From contig JAFSTL010000018.1 of NCBI GenBank assembly GCA_017450545.1, positions 1 to 17,521 on the forward strand: 17,521 bases of DNA. Direction: 5' to 3'. Origin of the DNA: Alphaproteobacteria bacterium (GTDB taxonomy: Bacteria; Pseudomonadota; Alphaproteobacteria; RUG11792). A model generated the notes under the pieces. It saw only the letters and a program-made list of their open reading frames with translations. It had not been told where the DNA came from and did not search any database. Below, piece by piece: positions 7,667 to 15,480 of this stretch. Positions within the stretch are counted from its first letter, which is position 1. The number at the start of each line of letters is the position of its first letter. The translations under genes and the position numbers were made by a program.

Positions 7667-9133
7667 ATGGCAGACGAAGTAATCATAATACCGGATGAAG
7701 CAAAGCTCCTGGATATATTGCTTCACGAAAGGAAAATGGCGAGGTACCCGGAGCAGGAAGACAACGCGGTTGATTTGTTGGCTGAGCTTGTTAATGAGCT
7801 TCAGGATTTGAAAGAGGCTCCACAAGAATCAGGCATTGTCGCGTTTTTGACACGGAGGATTGCGGAGCTTGATGAGCTTTTGACAGCTCAAGTCAACGAG
7901 ATATTGCACCATCCGAGTTTCCAAAAATTGGAGGGCTCATGGCGCGGGCTTTACTATTTTGTGATGAACACAGAGACCAGCACGAGATTGAAAATCCGCC
8001 TTATGAATGCGTCAATGAAGGATATACGAGACGATTTGACGAAGGCTATCGAATTCGACCAGAGCGCTTTGTTTAAGAAGATTTATGAGGAGGAATATGG
8101 AACATTCGGTGGTTCGCCTTATTCGTGTTTGATTGGGGATTTTGAGTTTACCAATCACCCGCAGGATATTCAGCTGTTGGAGCATATTTCAGGTTTAGCA
8201 GCGATGGCGCATACTCCGTTTATGGCGGCGGTTTCACCTTTGTTCTTTAACCTGGATAAATTTGAAGATATGCCGCTTCCGCGTGACTTGGCGAAGATTT
8301 TCGAATCTCCTGACTATATCAAATGGAATTCATTCAGGAACACTGAGGATTCGAGGTACGTTGCATTGCTTCTTCCAAGAATTTTGATGAGGTTGCCGTA
8401 CGGTCCAAACACATTGCCGGTTGCGGAATTTAATTTCAAAGAAGATGTCGGCGTTGGAGATACCGATCGATTCTGTTGGGGAAATCCAGCATACGCGCTT
8501 GGGCAGAGGATAACTGACGCATTTGCGAAATACAGCTGGACTGCGGCTATTCGAGGAGTTGAGGGTGGAGGTATGATTGAGGGATTGCCAACATATGTGT
8601 TTAAAACCCTCGAGGGCGACAAGACAGTCAAATGCCCAACCGAAGTTGCAATAACTGATCGCCGTGAAAAAGAGCTGAGTGACCTCGGATTTATAGCGGC
8701 TTGTTATTGCAAAGGCACCGACTATGCGGTGTTTTTCGGAGGGCAGACGACACAGAGACCGAAGGTATACAATTTGGATGACGCAAACGCCAATGCGTCT
8801 TTGTCGGCGAGGATTACGTATATGCTTGCGGCGTCGAGATTTGCTCATTACATCAAGGTTTTGATGCGTGACAAGATCGGTTCATTTTTGACCAAGGAAA
8901 ATGTCGAGAATTACCTGAACACCTGGCTTTCGTCTTATATTCTCCTGAACGATGATGCTCCGGCATCAGTAAAAGCTGCGTATCCGCTCCGTGAAGGACG
9001 GATCGATGTATATGATGTCCCTGGTTCGCCTGGAGCTTATAAATCCGTCATATATCTGCGTCCGCACTTCCAGATGGAAGAGCTGACTGCATCGATACGG
9101 CTAGTTGCGACGCTTCCTGCAAGAGCTGGATAA
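7667..9133 (+). CDS. tssC: Type VI secretion system contractile sheath large subunit TssC (VipB)
   Basis: The 488-residue protein is full length for TssC. Recognisable blocks include HPSFQKLEGSWRGLYYFV, the LIGDFEFTNHPQDIQLL region, SRYVALLLPRILMRLPYG, FCWGNPAYALGQRITDAF, CYCKGTDYAVFFGGQTTQRPK and the C-terminal PGAYKSVIYLRPHFQMEELT. It partners TssB in the sheath. AAGGGGA (7654-7660) lies 6 nt before the ATG, a strong ribosome-binding site. By eye the gene is richer in G and C than its neighbours (one sampled 60-base line is about 47% GC against about 35% in the next gene), which could reflect selection for high expression or a different history. Its TAA shares one base with the ATG of the downstream pseudo-HtrA gene, so the two are probably translated in tandem. 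Confidence 0.97.
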   Translation: MADEVIIIPDEAKLLDILLHERKMARYPEQEDNAVDLLAELVNELQDLKEAPQESGIVAFLTRRIAELDELLTAQVNEILHHPSFQKLEGSWRGLYYFVMNTETSTRLKIRLMNASMKDIRDDLTKAIEFDQSALFKKIYEEEYGTFGGSPYSCLIGDFEFTNHPQDIQLLEHISGLAAMAHTPFMAAVSPLFFNLDKFEDMPLPRDLAKIFESPDYIKWNSFRNTEDSRYVALLLPRILMRLPYGPNTLPVAEFNFKEDVGVGDTDRFCWGNPAYALGQRITDAFAKYSWTAAIRGVEGGGMIEGLPTYVFKTLEGDKTVKCPTEVAITDRREKELSDLGFIAACYCKGTDYAVFFGGQTTQRPKVYNLDDANANASLSARITYMLAASRFAHYIKVLMRDKIGSFLTKENVENYLNTWLSSYILLNDDAPASVKAAYPLREGRIDVYDVPGSPGAYKSVIYLRPHFQMEELTASIRLVATLPARAG

Positions 9134-10347
9134 TGATTTTGCTGCGGGTTTGTTTAACATGTTTTGTCGCATCGCTTGCTATTTCAGCTTCGTATGCCTT
9201 GCAAAATATGGTGACAAAATCCGAGTTGAGGAAAAAACAGAAAGAACAAATCGATAATTTTGAAATAAACGGAATCAGGTCGATTATTCGAGATTATGCA
9301 AGCGCAGTTGTGTTGATATATTCAATAAGTAACGAAGCCGAAGATGACGGATTTATTTATAACACATCAGCAAAACAACGACTGAAAAAGCATCACTACA
9401 GAATAGGCGTTTCATCGGGAGTATTGATTTCGTCGGGAGGAATAGTATGCACAACTTATTCCGGAATAATGAATGCTGATAATTTTGTGATTTCCGTGAA
9501 TAGCGAGGCGCGCCCTCAAAGCAGTAACAATAAAATTACGCTCGGGCGCAGTGATTATAAAGCGGAGCTTATCAAAGCTATTCCGGATATGAACTTAGCT
9601 TTTTTGAAAATAAAGTCAGATAAAAAGCAAAATTTTCCATTTATGAAATTAGGGAATGATGCCCCATTTATAAATGGAAAAGACAGGGTACTTTTGAATA
9701 GTGCGGTAGTTATTGGAAAAGCGAAAGGTGAAAACTTCGTTAATGCTATAAAGCCAGCAAATTTCAAAAATAATTTTTCTATGTTTGCAACTGGAATAGA
9801 GAAACTGACATATCAAAAAGAAAATGGGAACTACGTTTTGATTGCAGAAAATACAGTAACAAATCCAGCAATTATTGCAGAAACGGCCGGTGGATCCATC
9901 CTTGATATGGATGGTAAGCTCATCGGGATTGCTAATCCATCGACTGATTTTATAGGCAATGTGAACCAAAATGCAATTCCAATATCGGTTATCAAAAAAG
10001 CCATACGTATGGTAATTCCAGGTGTTCTGAAAATTGGCTCGAGCAAACCATTAGGCATTGAGTTTGATGAAAAACAAGCCTTTGGCATTACACCAAATTT
10101 GAGGCATTTGTTCAAAATTCCAACTAAGATAAAACACTTTGGACTTAAGGTAAAGTCCGTTAATTTCAAATCTATCGCAGATAATGCAGGAATTTTGCCG
10201 GGAGATATAATCTTAAAATTTAATAACAATATAGTTTTAAACACAGAAACGTTTCAAAATCTAGAGAAGTATTCTAGTGATACTCAGACAGTTTCGCTAA
10301 CCATTTTGCGAAATAAAAACTTGATTGAAGTTGAAATATACAGATGA
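9133..10347 (+). CDS. Exported HtrA/DegP-like protein with a PDZ domain, probable pseudoprotease
   Basis: The 404-residue protein starts with a signal peptide or anchor (LLRVCLTCFVASLAISASYA, 3-22). Next comes a trypsin-like fold of the HtrA/DegP type: SSGVLISSGGIVCTTY (about 94-109), AELIKAIPDMNLAFLKI (144-160), and ETAGGSILDMDGKLIGI (250-266). One PDZ domain closes it (about 335-395, with AGILPGDIILKFNN). Aligned to HtrA motifs, the catalytic His (TNNHVV) is Ser110, the Asp (SDIAL) is Asn154 and the Ser (GNSGG) is Ala252, so none of the triad remains. It should therefore bind rather than cut. The ATG overlaps the tssC stop by one base, linking it to the type VI sheath operon; a role as periplasmic accessory or chaperone of that system is inference only. 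It is convergent with the kinase gene, with 3 nt between stops. Confidence 0.85.
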   Translation: MILLRVCLTCFVASLAISASYALQNMVTKSELRKKQKEQIDNFEINGIRSIIRDYASAVVLIYSISNEAEDDGFIYNTSAKQRLKKHHYRIGVSSGVLISSGGIVCTTYSGIMNADNFVISVNSEARPQSSNNKITLGRSDYKAELIKAIPDMNLAFLKIKSDKKQNFPFMKLGNDAPFINGKDRVLLNSAVVIGKAKGENFVNAIKPANFKNNFSMFATGIEKLTYQKENGNYVLIAENTVTNPAIIAETAGGSILDMDGKLIGIANPSTDFIGNVNQNAIPISVIKKAIRMVIPGVLKIGSSKPLGIEFDEKQAFGITPNLRHLFKIPTKIKHFGLKVKSVNFKSIADNAGILPGDIILKFNNNIVLNTETFQNLEKYSSDTQTVSLTILRNKNLIEVEIYR

Positions 10348-10350
10348 TTA

Positions 10351-11667
10351 TCAATATTTATTGTTATAAGGGAGTTTGACAATAAAACAAGCTCCGGAAT
10401 AAGCAATTGAATTGCTAGCTTCTATGCTCCCCCCATGTGCGTTTATAACATCTCTAGCGATGCTTAGTCCAAGCCCTACACCTTCATCGACGCTATGAGT
10501 TCTCGCTTCGTTTTCCGTCGTAAATGGTTGAAATAAGCTATTAGCAATGTTAGCATCAATTCCGCATCCGTTGTCTTCAAATGTAACGGTTATGTATTCC
10601 TCATTTGACATAATATTTATATAAAGACGATTAGCATGTTTCTTCGCATTAGAAATAATATTCCCAAAAGCTCTTTTTAAAGATATATATTTAACAGAAG
10701 TATTTATACTCTTATTTCCCGAAATATCAATTGCAAAATCATCAGAGATATAATCTTTCGCAATTTCAGTAATGAGTGAATAGATATTCTTGAATATAGG
10801 AATTTCCTTGTTTTGTTCAAATGCGTGCAAAGTAAAACTTTCGGTCATACGTATCATCATATTGACATCACTTGTGAGCCACTCCGTCTCTTTCGTTTTT
10901 GGCATCATCGATAACTGCAATTTCATCTTTGTCAAAGGTGTCCTTAGGTCATGTGAAATACCAGCCAATACCTTTATTCTATTATTCATAAGTTCATTTA
11001 TTCGAATTTTCATTTGGCAAAATGCCATCCCTGCCTCCCTGATTTCCAACGCTCCTTCTGGTTTGTAATCCGAATTTAGTCCCCTTCCAAATTCAGTCAG
11101 TGCTTCGGCTAATTTACGTATCGGTCTGATTTGGTTTTTCAAGAAGACGAAGGCTATAAAAAGAAATACGATGCCAGATATAATCCCGCTTCCAAGGACT
11201 ATCGCTATTATTTTTATATATAAAGTTTTGCGCAAGAAAGATATTTTATAAATCTCAGAATTATTTTGGGATGGGATATATATATCCATATTTTGATTTT
11301 CAGTATCTATATAATAATTCGTATATCCTTTTTTCTGAATTGCTTTTTTCAGTGATCTATATGCCTGATGATTTTTCGCAATACCTTGTTTTTTCAATTT
11401 TGCATCATTTAAAATTTCAACTTCAACATTCATACTTTTTGTTAACTCATCTATATACCCTTTTTCGCAATTCATATCCAAAAGGCGGGTTATTGCTCCG
11501 GCTTCTCCAGCCATCCTTGTTGAGATTATGCCAAGAATTGTTTGAGTATATTTTTCAAAAAAAATAATTCCTATTATGGCTTGAGAGAGAATAACTGGTG
11601 TTATTAAAATCAATATAAAACGAAACAAGAGACTTTTTGGCAACAATTTTTTTAACAAATTTTGCAT
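10351..11667 (-). CDS. EnvZ-like sensor histidine kinase
   Basis: With the start at the ATG at 11667 (MQNLLKKLLPKSLLFRF) the protein has 438 residues. It has membrane segment 1 (about 13-37), a periplasmic sensor domain of roughly 110 residues, segment 2 (about 151-176), a HAMP linker (IRPIRKLAEALTEFGRG), then the dimerisation domain with phospho-acceptor His239 (GISHDLRTPLTKMKLQ). The ATPase domain follows with the N box (NIISNAKKHAN), G1 (FEDNGCGID) and G2 (GVGLGLSIA). The HDLRTPL box and layout resemble EnvZ/OmpR-type kinases. No response regulator is adjacent, so its partner lies elsewhere. A longer frame reaches 11760 only through a TTG and would run across the ctpA leader; an in-frame ATG also exists at 11712. 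The ribosome-binding site is weak (GTGG before the ATG). Confidence 0.92.
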   Translation of the reverse strand: MQNLLKKLLPKSLLFRFILILITPVILSQAIIGIIFFEKYTQTILGIISTRMAGEAGAITRLLDMNCEKGYIDELTKSMNVEVEILNDAKLKKQGIAKNHQAYRSLKKAIQKKGYTNYYIDTENQNMDIYIPSQNNSEIYKISFLRKTLYIKIIAIVLGSGIISGIVFLFIAFVFLKNQIRPIRKLAEALTEFGRGLNSDYKPEGALEIREAGMAFCQMKIRINELMNNRIKVLAGISHDLRTPLTKMKLQLSMMPKTKETEWLTSDVNMMIRMTESFTLHAFEQNKEIPIFKNIYSLITEIAKDYISDDFAIDISGNKSINTSVKYISLKRAFGNIISNAKKHANRLYINIMSNEEYITVTFEDNGCGIDANIANSLFQPFTTENEARTHSVDEGVGLGLSIARDVINAHGGSIEASNSIAYSGACFIVKLPYNNKY

Positions 11668-11707
11668 AAACCACAAACAACAGTTACGCCGCCCTGCATT
11701 ATCTTGT

Positions 11708-11735
11708 ATCATAAAAGAGAAATGGGGTGCGTAAA
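11708..11735 (-). promoter_or_regulatory. Possible promoter of the kinase gene, overlapping the ctpA leader
   Basis: On the minus strand, TTTACG (complement of 11730-11735) and TATGAT (complement of 11708-11713) are 16 nt apart, about 40 nt before the kinase ATG. On the plus strand the same -10 region reads TATCAT (11707-11712), which could serve ctpA, so the two divergent promoters may overlap. The -35 match is weak. Confidence 0.3.
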
Positions 11736-11754
11736 TTTTTTTAATACCAAATAC

Positions 11755-12924
11755 ATGCAAGGCTTCTATAAGACATTGAGTTTGCTATTTCTTTTTCCGA
11801 TAATTTTGTCTTCTTGCAAAAAGGAACGACGAGATTTGGAGTTTTCGGTAGATTTATTGAATGCAAATGATTTGATAAAAGAGGTAATTGAAGAAATACA
11901 ATTGAATTATGCTGATAATGTTACGCGAGAAAAGTTGGAAATAGGCGCTATAAATGGAATGTTACAAGTTTTAGACGAACATTCTTTGTTTATACCAAAT
12001 GAAGATTTCAATGCGTACAATCAAACTGCGCATGGGATGTTCTTGGGATTGGGGATTGAAATAAAACAAATCCCAGAAGGGATTGAAATACGCTCAGTTA
12101 TTGATGAAAGTCCTGCAACTAAAGCTGGAATAAAGCCACTCGATATTATTGTGCAAATTGATGGCAAAAGTGTTTTGAAAATGTCCTCGAAGCAAATCGC
12201 ATCAAAACTCGGAGCGGATTCGGGACTAAAAGTGAAGTTAACTTTGCTTCGAAATAAAAATGAAACATTGGATGTTACAATACATAAATCCGTCGTCCAA
12301 ATTCGCAGTGTTAAAAGTGAGTTTATAGATGATATAGCGATTATTAAGATAAATTACTTCAATGACGGAACGCTTCTTGCAACATCTCAGGCTATTAAGG
12401 AGATTAACAAGAAAAAGCCAGTTGGGGTTATTCTAGATTTACGCAACAATCCAGGTGGTATATTAGATCAAGCTGTTGGGGTTGCTGATTTGTTTTTATC
12501 AAATAAAAAGATCGCTGAATTAAAGTCGCGAAATGTTGAAGAATCTAAGATTGTAATATCCGATGATGAAGATTTGTTAAACAATCTTCCGATGGTGGTT
12601 TTAATCAACTCCAACACGGCATCCGGCGCAGAACTACTGGCCGCCGCTTTGGGTGAAAACAAACGTGCCGTTCTTATTGGACAAAAAACATATGGCAAAG
12701 GTTCAATGCAAACGGTCATCCCCATTCCGGGGCGTGGTGCTATCAAATTAACTACCGCATATTTTGTCTCACCAAACGGAAATACCATCAACCACTGTGG
12801 CGTTAGCCCTGATATAGAGATTTCCGAAGATAACACCCTGTCACCGCAGGACAAAGACCCGGTGATAGTCCGCGCAACCGATCTGCTCCACGGTCTCACT
12901 GCCCTTAATGGCGGAGAAAAATAA
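11755..12924 (+). CDS. ctpA: C-terminal processing peptidase (CtpA/Prc, S41A family), predicted lipoprotein
   Basis: From the ATG at 11755 the protein has 389 residues. The N-terminus (MQGFYKTLSLLFLFPIILSSC) is a signal peptide ending in a lipobox LSSC, with Cys21 as the lipidated residue, so it is probably a periplasm-facing lipoprotein. A helical region (HSLFIPNEDFNAYNQ) leads into a PDZ domain (about 95-180, GLGIEIKQ...SPATKAGIKPLDIIVQIDG). The S41 protease core then carries catalytic Ser290 (NTASGAE) and Lys315 (TYGKGSMQT), 25 residues apart as in Prc. It would trim C-termini of periplasmic proteins. The in-frame ATG at 11722 would add 11 residues before the signal peptide; the still earlier start at 11662 is a TTG and unlikely. 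No clear ribosome-binding site precedes 11755. It is divergent from the kinase and convergent with mlaF. Confidence 0.93.
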   Translation: MQGFYKTLSLLFLFPIILSSCKKERRDLEFSVDLLNANDLIKEVIEEIQLNYADNVTREKLEIGAINGMLQVLDEHSLFIPNEDFNAYNQTAHGMFLGLGIEIKQIPEGIEIRSVIDESPATKAGIKPLDIIVQIDGKSVLKMSSKQIASKLGADSGLKVKLTLLRNKNETLDVTIHKSVVQIRSVKSEFIDDIAIIKINYFNDGTLLATSQAIKEINKKKPVGVILDLRNNPGGILDQAVGVADLFLSNKKIAELKSRNVEESKIVISDDEDLLNNLPMVVLINSNTASGAELLAAALGENKRAVLIGQKTYGKGSMQTVIPIPGRGAIKLTTAYFVSPNGNTINHCGVSPDIEISEDNTLSPQDKDPVIVRATDLLHGLTALNGGEK

Positions 12925-12950
12925 CACTGTCTCACTATAAATAAATGATT

Positions 12951-13706
12951 TTACGCAGTAAAAGGTCCTTCTGCGTTTCCGTTTATAAATTGAACAACAT
13001 ACGGATTATCTGTCGCTACTAGCTCTGTATTCGTGCCTTCCCATATAAATTTGCCTTTATAAAGCAACCCAACACGATCGCTGATATGCTTTAAGCTGTT
13101 TATATCGTGAGTAATCGATACAGCCGATATCCCCATTTCTTTGGTGCAACGAACTATCAAATCATTGATAATCCCGCTCGTTATCGGGTCAAGTCCGGTT
13201 GTTGGTTCGTCAAAAAATATAATGTCCGGATTAGTTGCAATCGCCCGGGCTAGTGCAACTCTTTTGCTCATACCCCCCGACAATTCTGCTGGATATAGTC
13301 TTGCTACAGATTGGTCTAAGTCAACCGCTTCGAGTTTCTCTGAAGCTATTTTATATGCCTCTTTCTGAGGCACTTGTAGCCCGTATATCAATCCAAATGA
13401 AACGTTTTCAATGACATTTAAACTGTCGAATAGTGCTCCGCCTTGGTATAAAACTCCACATTTCAACCTTGTCTTAAATAATTCCTTTTGAGACAACTTG
13501 GATACATCATTTCCATTTATTTTGATTACTCCACTTGTTGGTTCTATAAGACCCAATATACATTTTATTAAAACGGATTTTCCTGAGCCAGAACCGCCTA
13601 TCACGACGTACGATTCACCTCTACCGATCTTTAGAGATATCTCTTTCAAAACTTCCTTATTTCCAAACGATTTCGATAAGTTCTCAACTTCAATCACGTA
13701 TTCCAT
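12951..13706 (-). CDS. mlaF: MlaF-type phospholipid/sterol transport ABC ATPase
   Basis: The 251-residue ATPase has Walker A GGSGSGKS (37-44), Q-loop Gln88, signature LSGGM (142-146) in the Mla-type form ELSGGMSKRVALARAIA, Walker B IIFFDE (162-167), DEPTTGLDPI and the switch His200 (SITHD). This is the MlaF/Ttg2A subgroup, which pairs with an MlaE permease to move phospholipids between inner and outer membranes. The start is the ATG at 13706, not the TTG one codon earlier, because AAGGAGG (complement of 13712-13718) is then spaced 5 nt. That ribosome-binding site runs into the mlaE stop codon, so the two genes form an operon. No mlaD (MCE protein) follows; the next gene, ctpA, is convergent. 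Confidence 0.94.
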   Translation of the reverse strand: MEYVIEVENLSKSFGNKEVLKEISLKIGRGESYVVIGGSGSGKSVLIKCILGLIEPTSGVIKINGNDVSKLSQKELFKTRLKCGVLYQGGALFDSLNVIENVSFGLIYGLQVPQKEAYKIASEKLEAVDLDQSVARLYPAELSGGMSKRVALARAIATNPDIIFFDEPTTGLDPITSGIINDLIVRCTKEMGISAVSITHDINSLKHISDRVGLLYKGKFIWEGTNTELVATDNPYVVQFINGNAEGPFTA

Positions 13707-13717
13707 CAATTCCTCCT

Positions 13718-14482
13718 TTAGAACAACGCAAATGTTAAAATGCCATCAAGGAGAAGTATCATAATTGATGATGTAACAACCGAATTCGTCGTCGCTCTGC
13801 CAACTCCTTCGGCGCCCCCTTTAGAAAAATATCCCTGATAGCACCCCATTAGACATATCACAAATCCAAAAATCGCACCTTTTATTAACCCTGAGACAAT
13901 ATCCCAAGTTACCATCGATTCAAGCGTATTCCTTATGTAATTTGCAGCATTGAAGTTGAGGTAATAAACTCCGACAAGGTATCCGCCAAGAATTCCGATA
14001 ATATCGTCAATTAAAACCAAAAACGGAACAAGCAATGTCCCAGTCAAAATCCGAGGGAACACCAGATATTTATATGAATTTACCGAAAGAGTAGTCAGTG
14101 CATCGATTTGCTCAGTGACCTTCATCGTGCCGATTTCGGCGGTCATAGATGCCCCCAAGCGTCCAGCAACCATTAGCGAAGCAAGCACTGGTCCCAACTC
14201 GCGTGTCATCGCAATCATAACGACAGATGGTATCGCGTTTTCGGCTGTAAATTCTGAGAAACCAGCATAACATTGCAAAGTCATCGCCATACCGGTAAAA
14301 AGCGCAGTCATACCAACAACTGGTAACGAAAAATACCCGATTTGTATCGCCTGCTGCATTATCTGTTTCCAATAATATGGAGGCATACTTCCGCTCAACA
14401 CCGCCTTCATGGAAAACAACGTTAAATTTCCGATAGACGCGAGAAATCCAATGAACAAACGCCCAATTTTATCGAGAATCAT
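13718..14482 (-). CDS. mlaE: MlaE-type ABC transporter permease
   Basis: The 254-residue inner-membrane protein carries the MlaE family core: LPVVGMTALFTGMAMTLQ, then VVMIAMTRELGPVLASLMVAGRLGASMTAEIGTM with EQIDALTTLSVNSYKYLVFPR. These blocks are characteristic of the permease partner of MCE-type lipid transporters. The start is the ATG at 14482 (MILDKIGRLF); a longer reading from 14527 lacks a ribosome-binding site and would begin upstream of the predicted transcription start (promoter at 14516-14524). The chain ends 11 nt before the mlaF ATG. The C-terminal part (GVGRATTNSVVTSSIMILLLDGIL) also fits the family. Confidence 0.94.
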   Translation of the reverse strand: MILDKIGRLFIGFLASIGNLTLFSMKAVLSGSMPPYYWKQIMQQAIQIGYFSLPVVGMTALFTGMAMTLQCYAGFSEFTAENAIPSVVMIAMTRELGPVLASLMVAGRLGASMTAEIGTMKVTEQIDALTTLSVNSYKYLVFPRILTGTLLVPFLVLIDDIIGILGGYLVGVYYLNFNAANYIRNTLESMVTWDIVSGLIKGAIFGFVICLMGCYQGYFSKGGAEGVGRATTNSVVTSSIMILLLDGILTFALF

Positions 14483-14515
14483 AAAAACTTCACTCGCACA
14501 ACTCCCTATACAACC

Positions 14516-14524
14516 ATGATAGCA
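14516..14524 (-). promoter_or_regulatory. Extended -10 promoter of mlaE-mlaF
   Basis: On the minus strand the sequence reads TGCTATCAT, an extended -10 box with one mismatch in the hexamer. The -35 region is weak (GTGCGA at a 17-nt spacing). The predicted leader to the mlaE ATG at 14482 is about 27 nt. Confidence 0.45.
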
Positions 14525-14561
14525 CATTAAGCTACATATCGCACATTAAAAGAGATGCGTT

Positions 14562-14583
14562 CCCGCCGGTTTTCGCCGGCAGG
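14562..14583 (-). terminator. GC-rich hairpin after the DsbA-like gene, possible terminator
   Basis: GCCGG (14565-14569) and CCGGC (14576-14580) form a stem around a 6-nt loop, extendable by two C-G pairs with one bulged base. It lies 5 nt beyond the stop codon of the minus-strand DsbA-like gene. On that strand a T-rich run (TCTCTTTT) comes only about 10 nt after the stem, so it is an imperfect terminator. Its sequence also resembles the hairpin at the right end of the IS200 relic. Confidence 0.35.
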
Positions 14584-14587
14584 CAAG

Positions 14588-15376
14588 TTACTTTTTGGTG
14601 TTTTCGTCTATCGCTGACTCTAGTTGTTCCGCTGATGACAATTTCAACATAGTCGTCTTGTCCCCATTCGTTAGGAATATTGCTGGCACAACAGGAATTT
14701 TCAAACTATCTGCCATTTTTCCATTTTCGATCAGTTTTTTATCGCTTTCATCCAGCATGCCTTCAATTTCTTTGCTATTAAGACCAGCAGATTTCAAAGC
14801 GTTATCTATAGCTTTCTTGTCTATTTCTCCTTTTGTTGAGGTTATACTATCAATGAACTTTACAGCTTGTTCTACGCCCTTCTCGTATGCAGCCAAGTAT
14901 ACTTTCGCTAAGGTCACAGAGTCATCGCCTAAAACAGCAACTGGAAGTATTTTAAAGCACACATCTTTTTTTGCTTTTATCAGCTTTATTATACTTCTCT
15001 GTAACTCGACACAAGACTTCTCTAGCGGATCTATAAAGCAAATGACCGAAGTCTTAGATTCCAGTTTGCCGAACTTCGAAGCTAGCTTTGAAATTTCAGC
15101 AGTTTTTTCTCCAACTGCAATTTCAACTTGTTTCAACGCCTCTTCACGTTGCTTTGCCATGCCTTCACTCATAGCGTCCATAAGCAACTGTGGATTTTGC
15201 TTCACCGCATCAATCATAATATTTTTGATTTTCTCATCAAATGTTGAACTGTCCACGACCGATTCAGAATGCTTCGGACAGAAATACGAGGCTCCTGCAA
15301 CGGCTAATGCGAGCACCGATACAACGACGGAAACTTTACATCCACACCCAGAACACTTTTGATTGCTGTTTTCCAT
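14588..15376 (-). CDS. Membrane-anchored DsbA/thioredoxin-fold protein lacking the first CXXC cysteine
   Basis: From the ATG at 15376 the product has 262 residues. There is a short Cys-rich N-terminus (Cys8, 11, 13 in CSGCGC), a membrane anchor (about 14-31), and a helical region typical of ScsC/Com1-like DsbA proteins (IMIDAVKQNPQLLMDAMSEG, about 53-72). A DsbA-type thioredoxin fold follows (VICFIDPLEKSC from 111, the LPVAVLGDDSVTLAKVYLAA block, and a cis-proline loop IPVVPAIFL with Pro231). In the usual F-D-x-x-C-x-x-C motif, this protein reads EKSC (119-122), so only Cys122 remains and disulfide exchange by the normal route is unlikely. The earlier ATG (15427) and the TTG at 15454 lack ribosome-binding sites, but so does 15376, so the start is uncertain. 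The redox role is inferred from the fold only. Confidence 0.75.
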   Translation of the reverse strand: MENSNQKCSGCGCKVSVVVSVLALAVAGASYFCPKHSESVVDSSTFDEKIKNIMIDAVKQNPQLLMDAMSEGMAKQREEALKQVEIAVGEKTAEISKLASKFGKLESKTSVICFIDPLEKSCVELQRSIIKLIKAKKDVCFKILPVAVLGDDSVTLAKVYLAAYEKGVEQAVKFIDSITSTKGEIDKKAIDNALKSAGLNSKEIEGMLDESDKKLIENGKMADSLKIPVVPAIFLTNGDKTTMLKLSSAEQLESAIDENTKK

Positions 15377-15480
15377 AAAATTTTCAAAAAAATGCACATA
15401 TCTATCCTCTAGTTTAGGGCATTTCATTGAAAAATGGAAGACTAATCTGCACAAATTCCACGCATGCCATAGGAAAACAT

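Noticed and set aside
11662..11754. Longer N-terminus for CtpA
   Set aside because: It begins at a TTG, overlaps the kinase start, and would bury the lipoprotein signal peptide behind 31 extra residues.
12730..12924. GC-richer 3' end of ctpA as a sign of recombination
   Set aside because: The frame and family homology run through it; the difference was judged only by eye over a short stretch.
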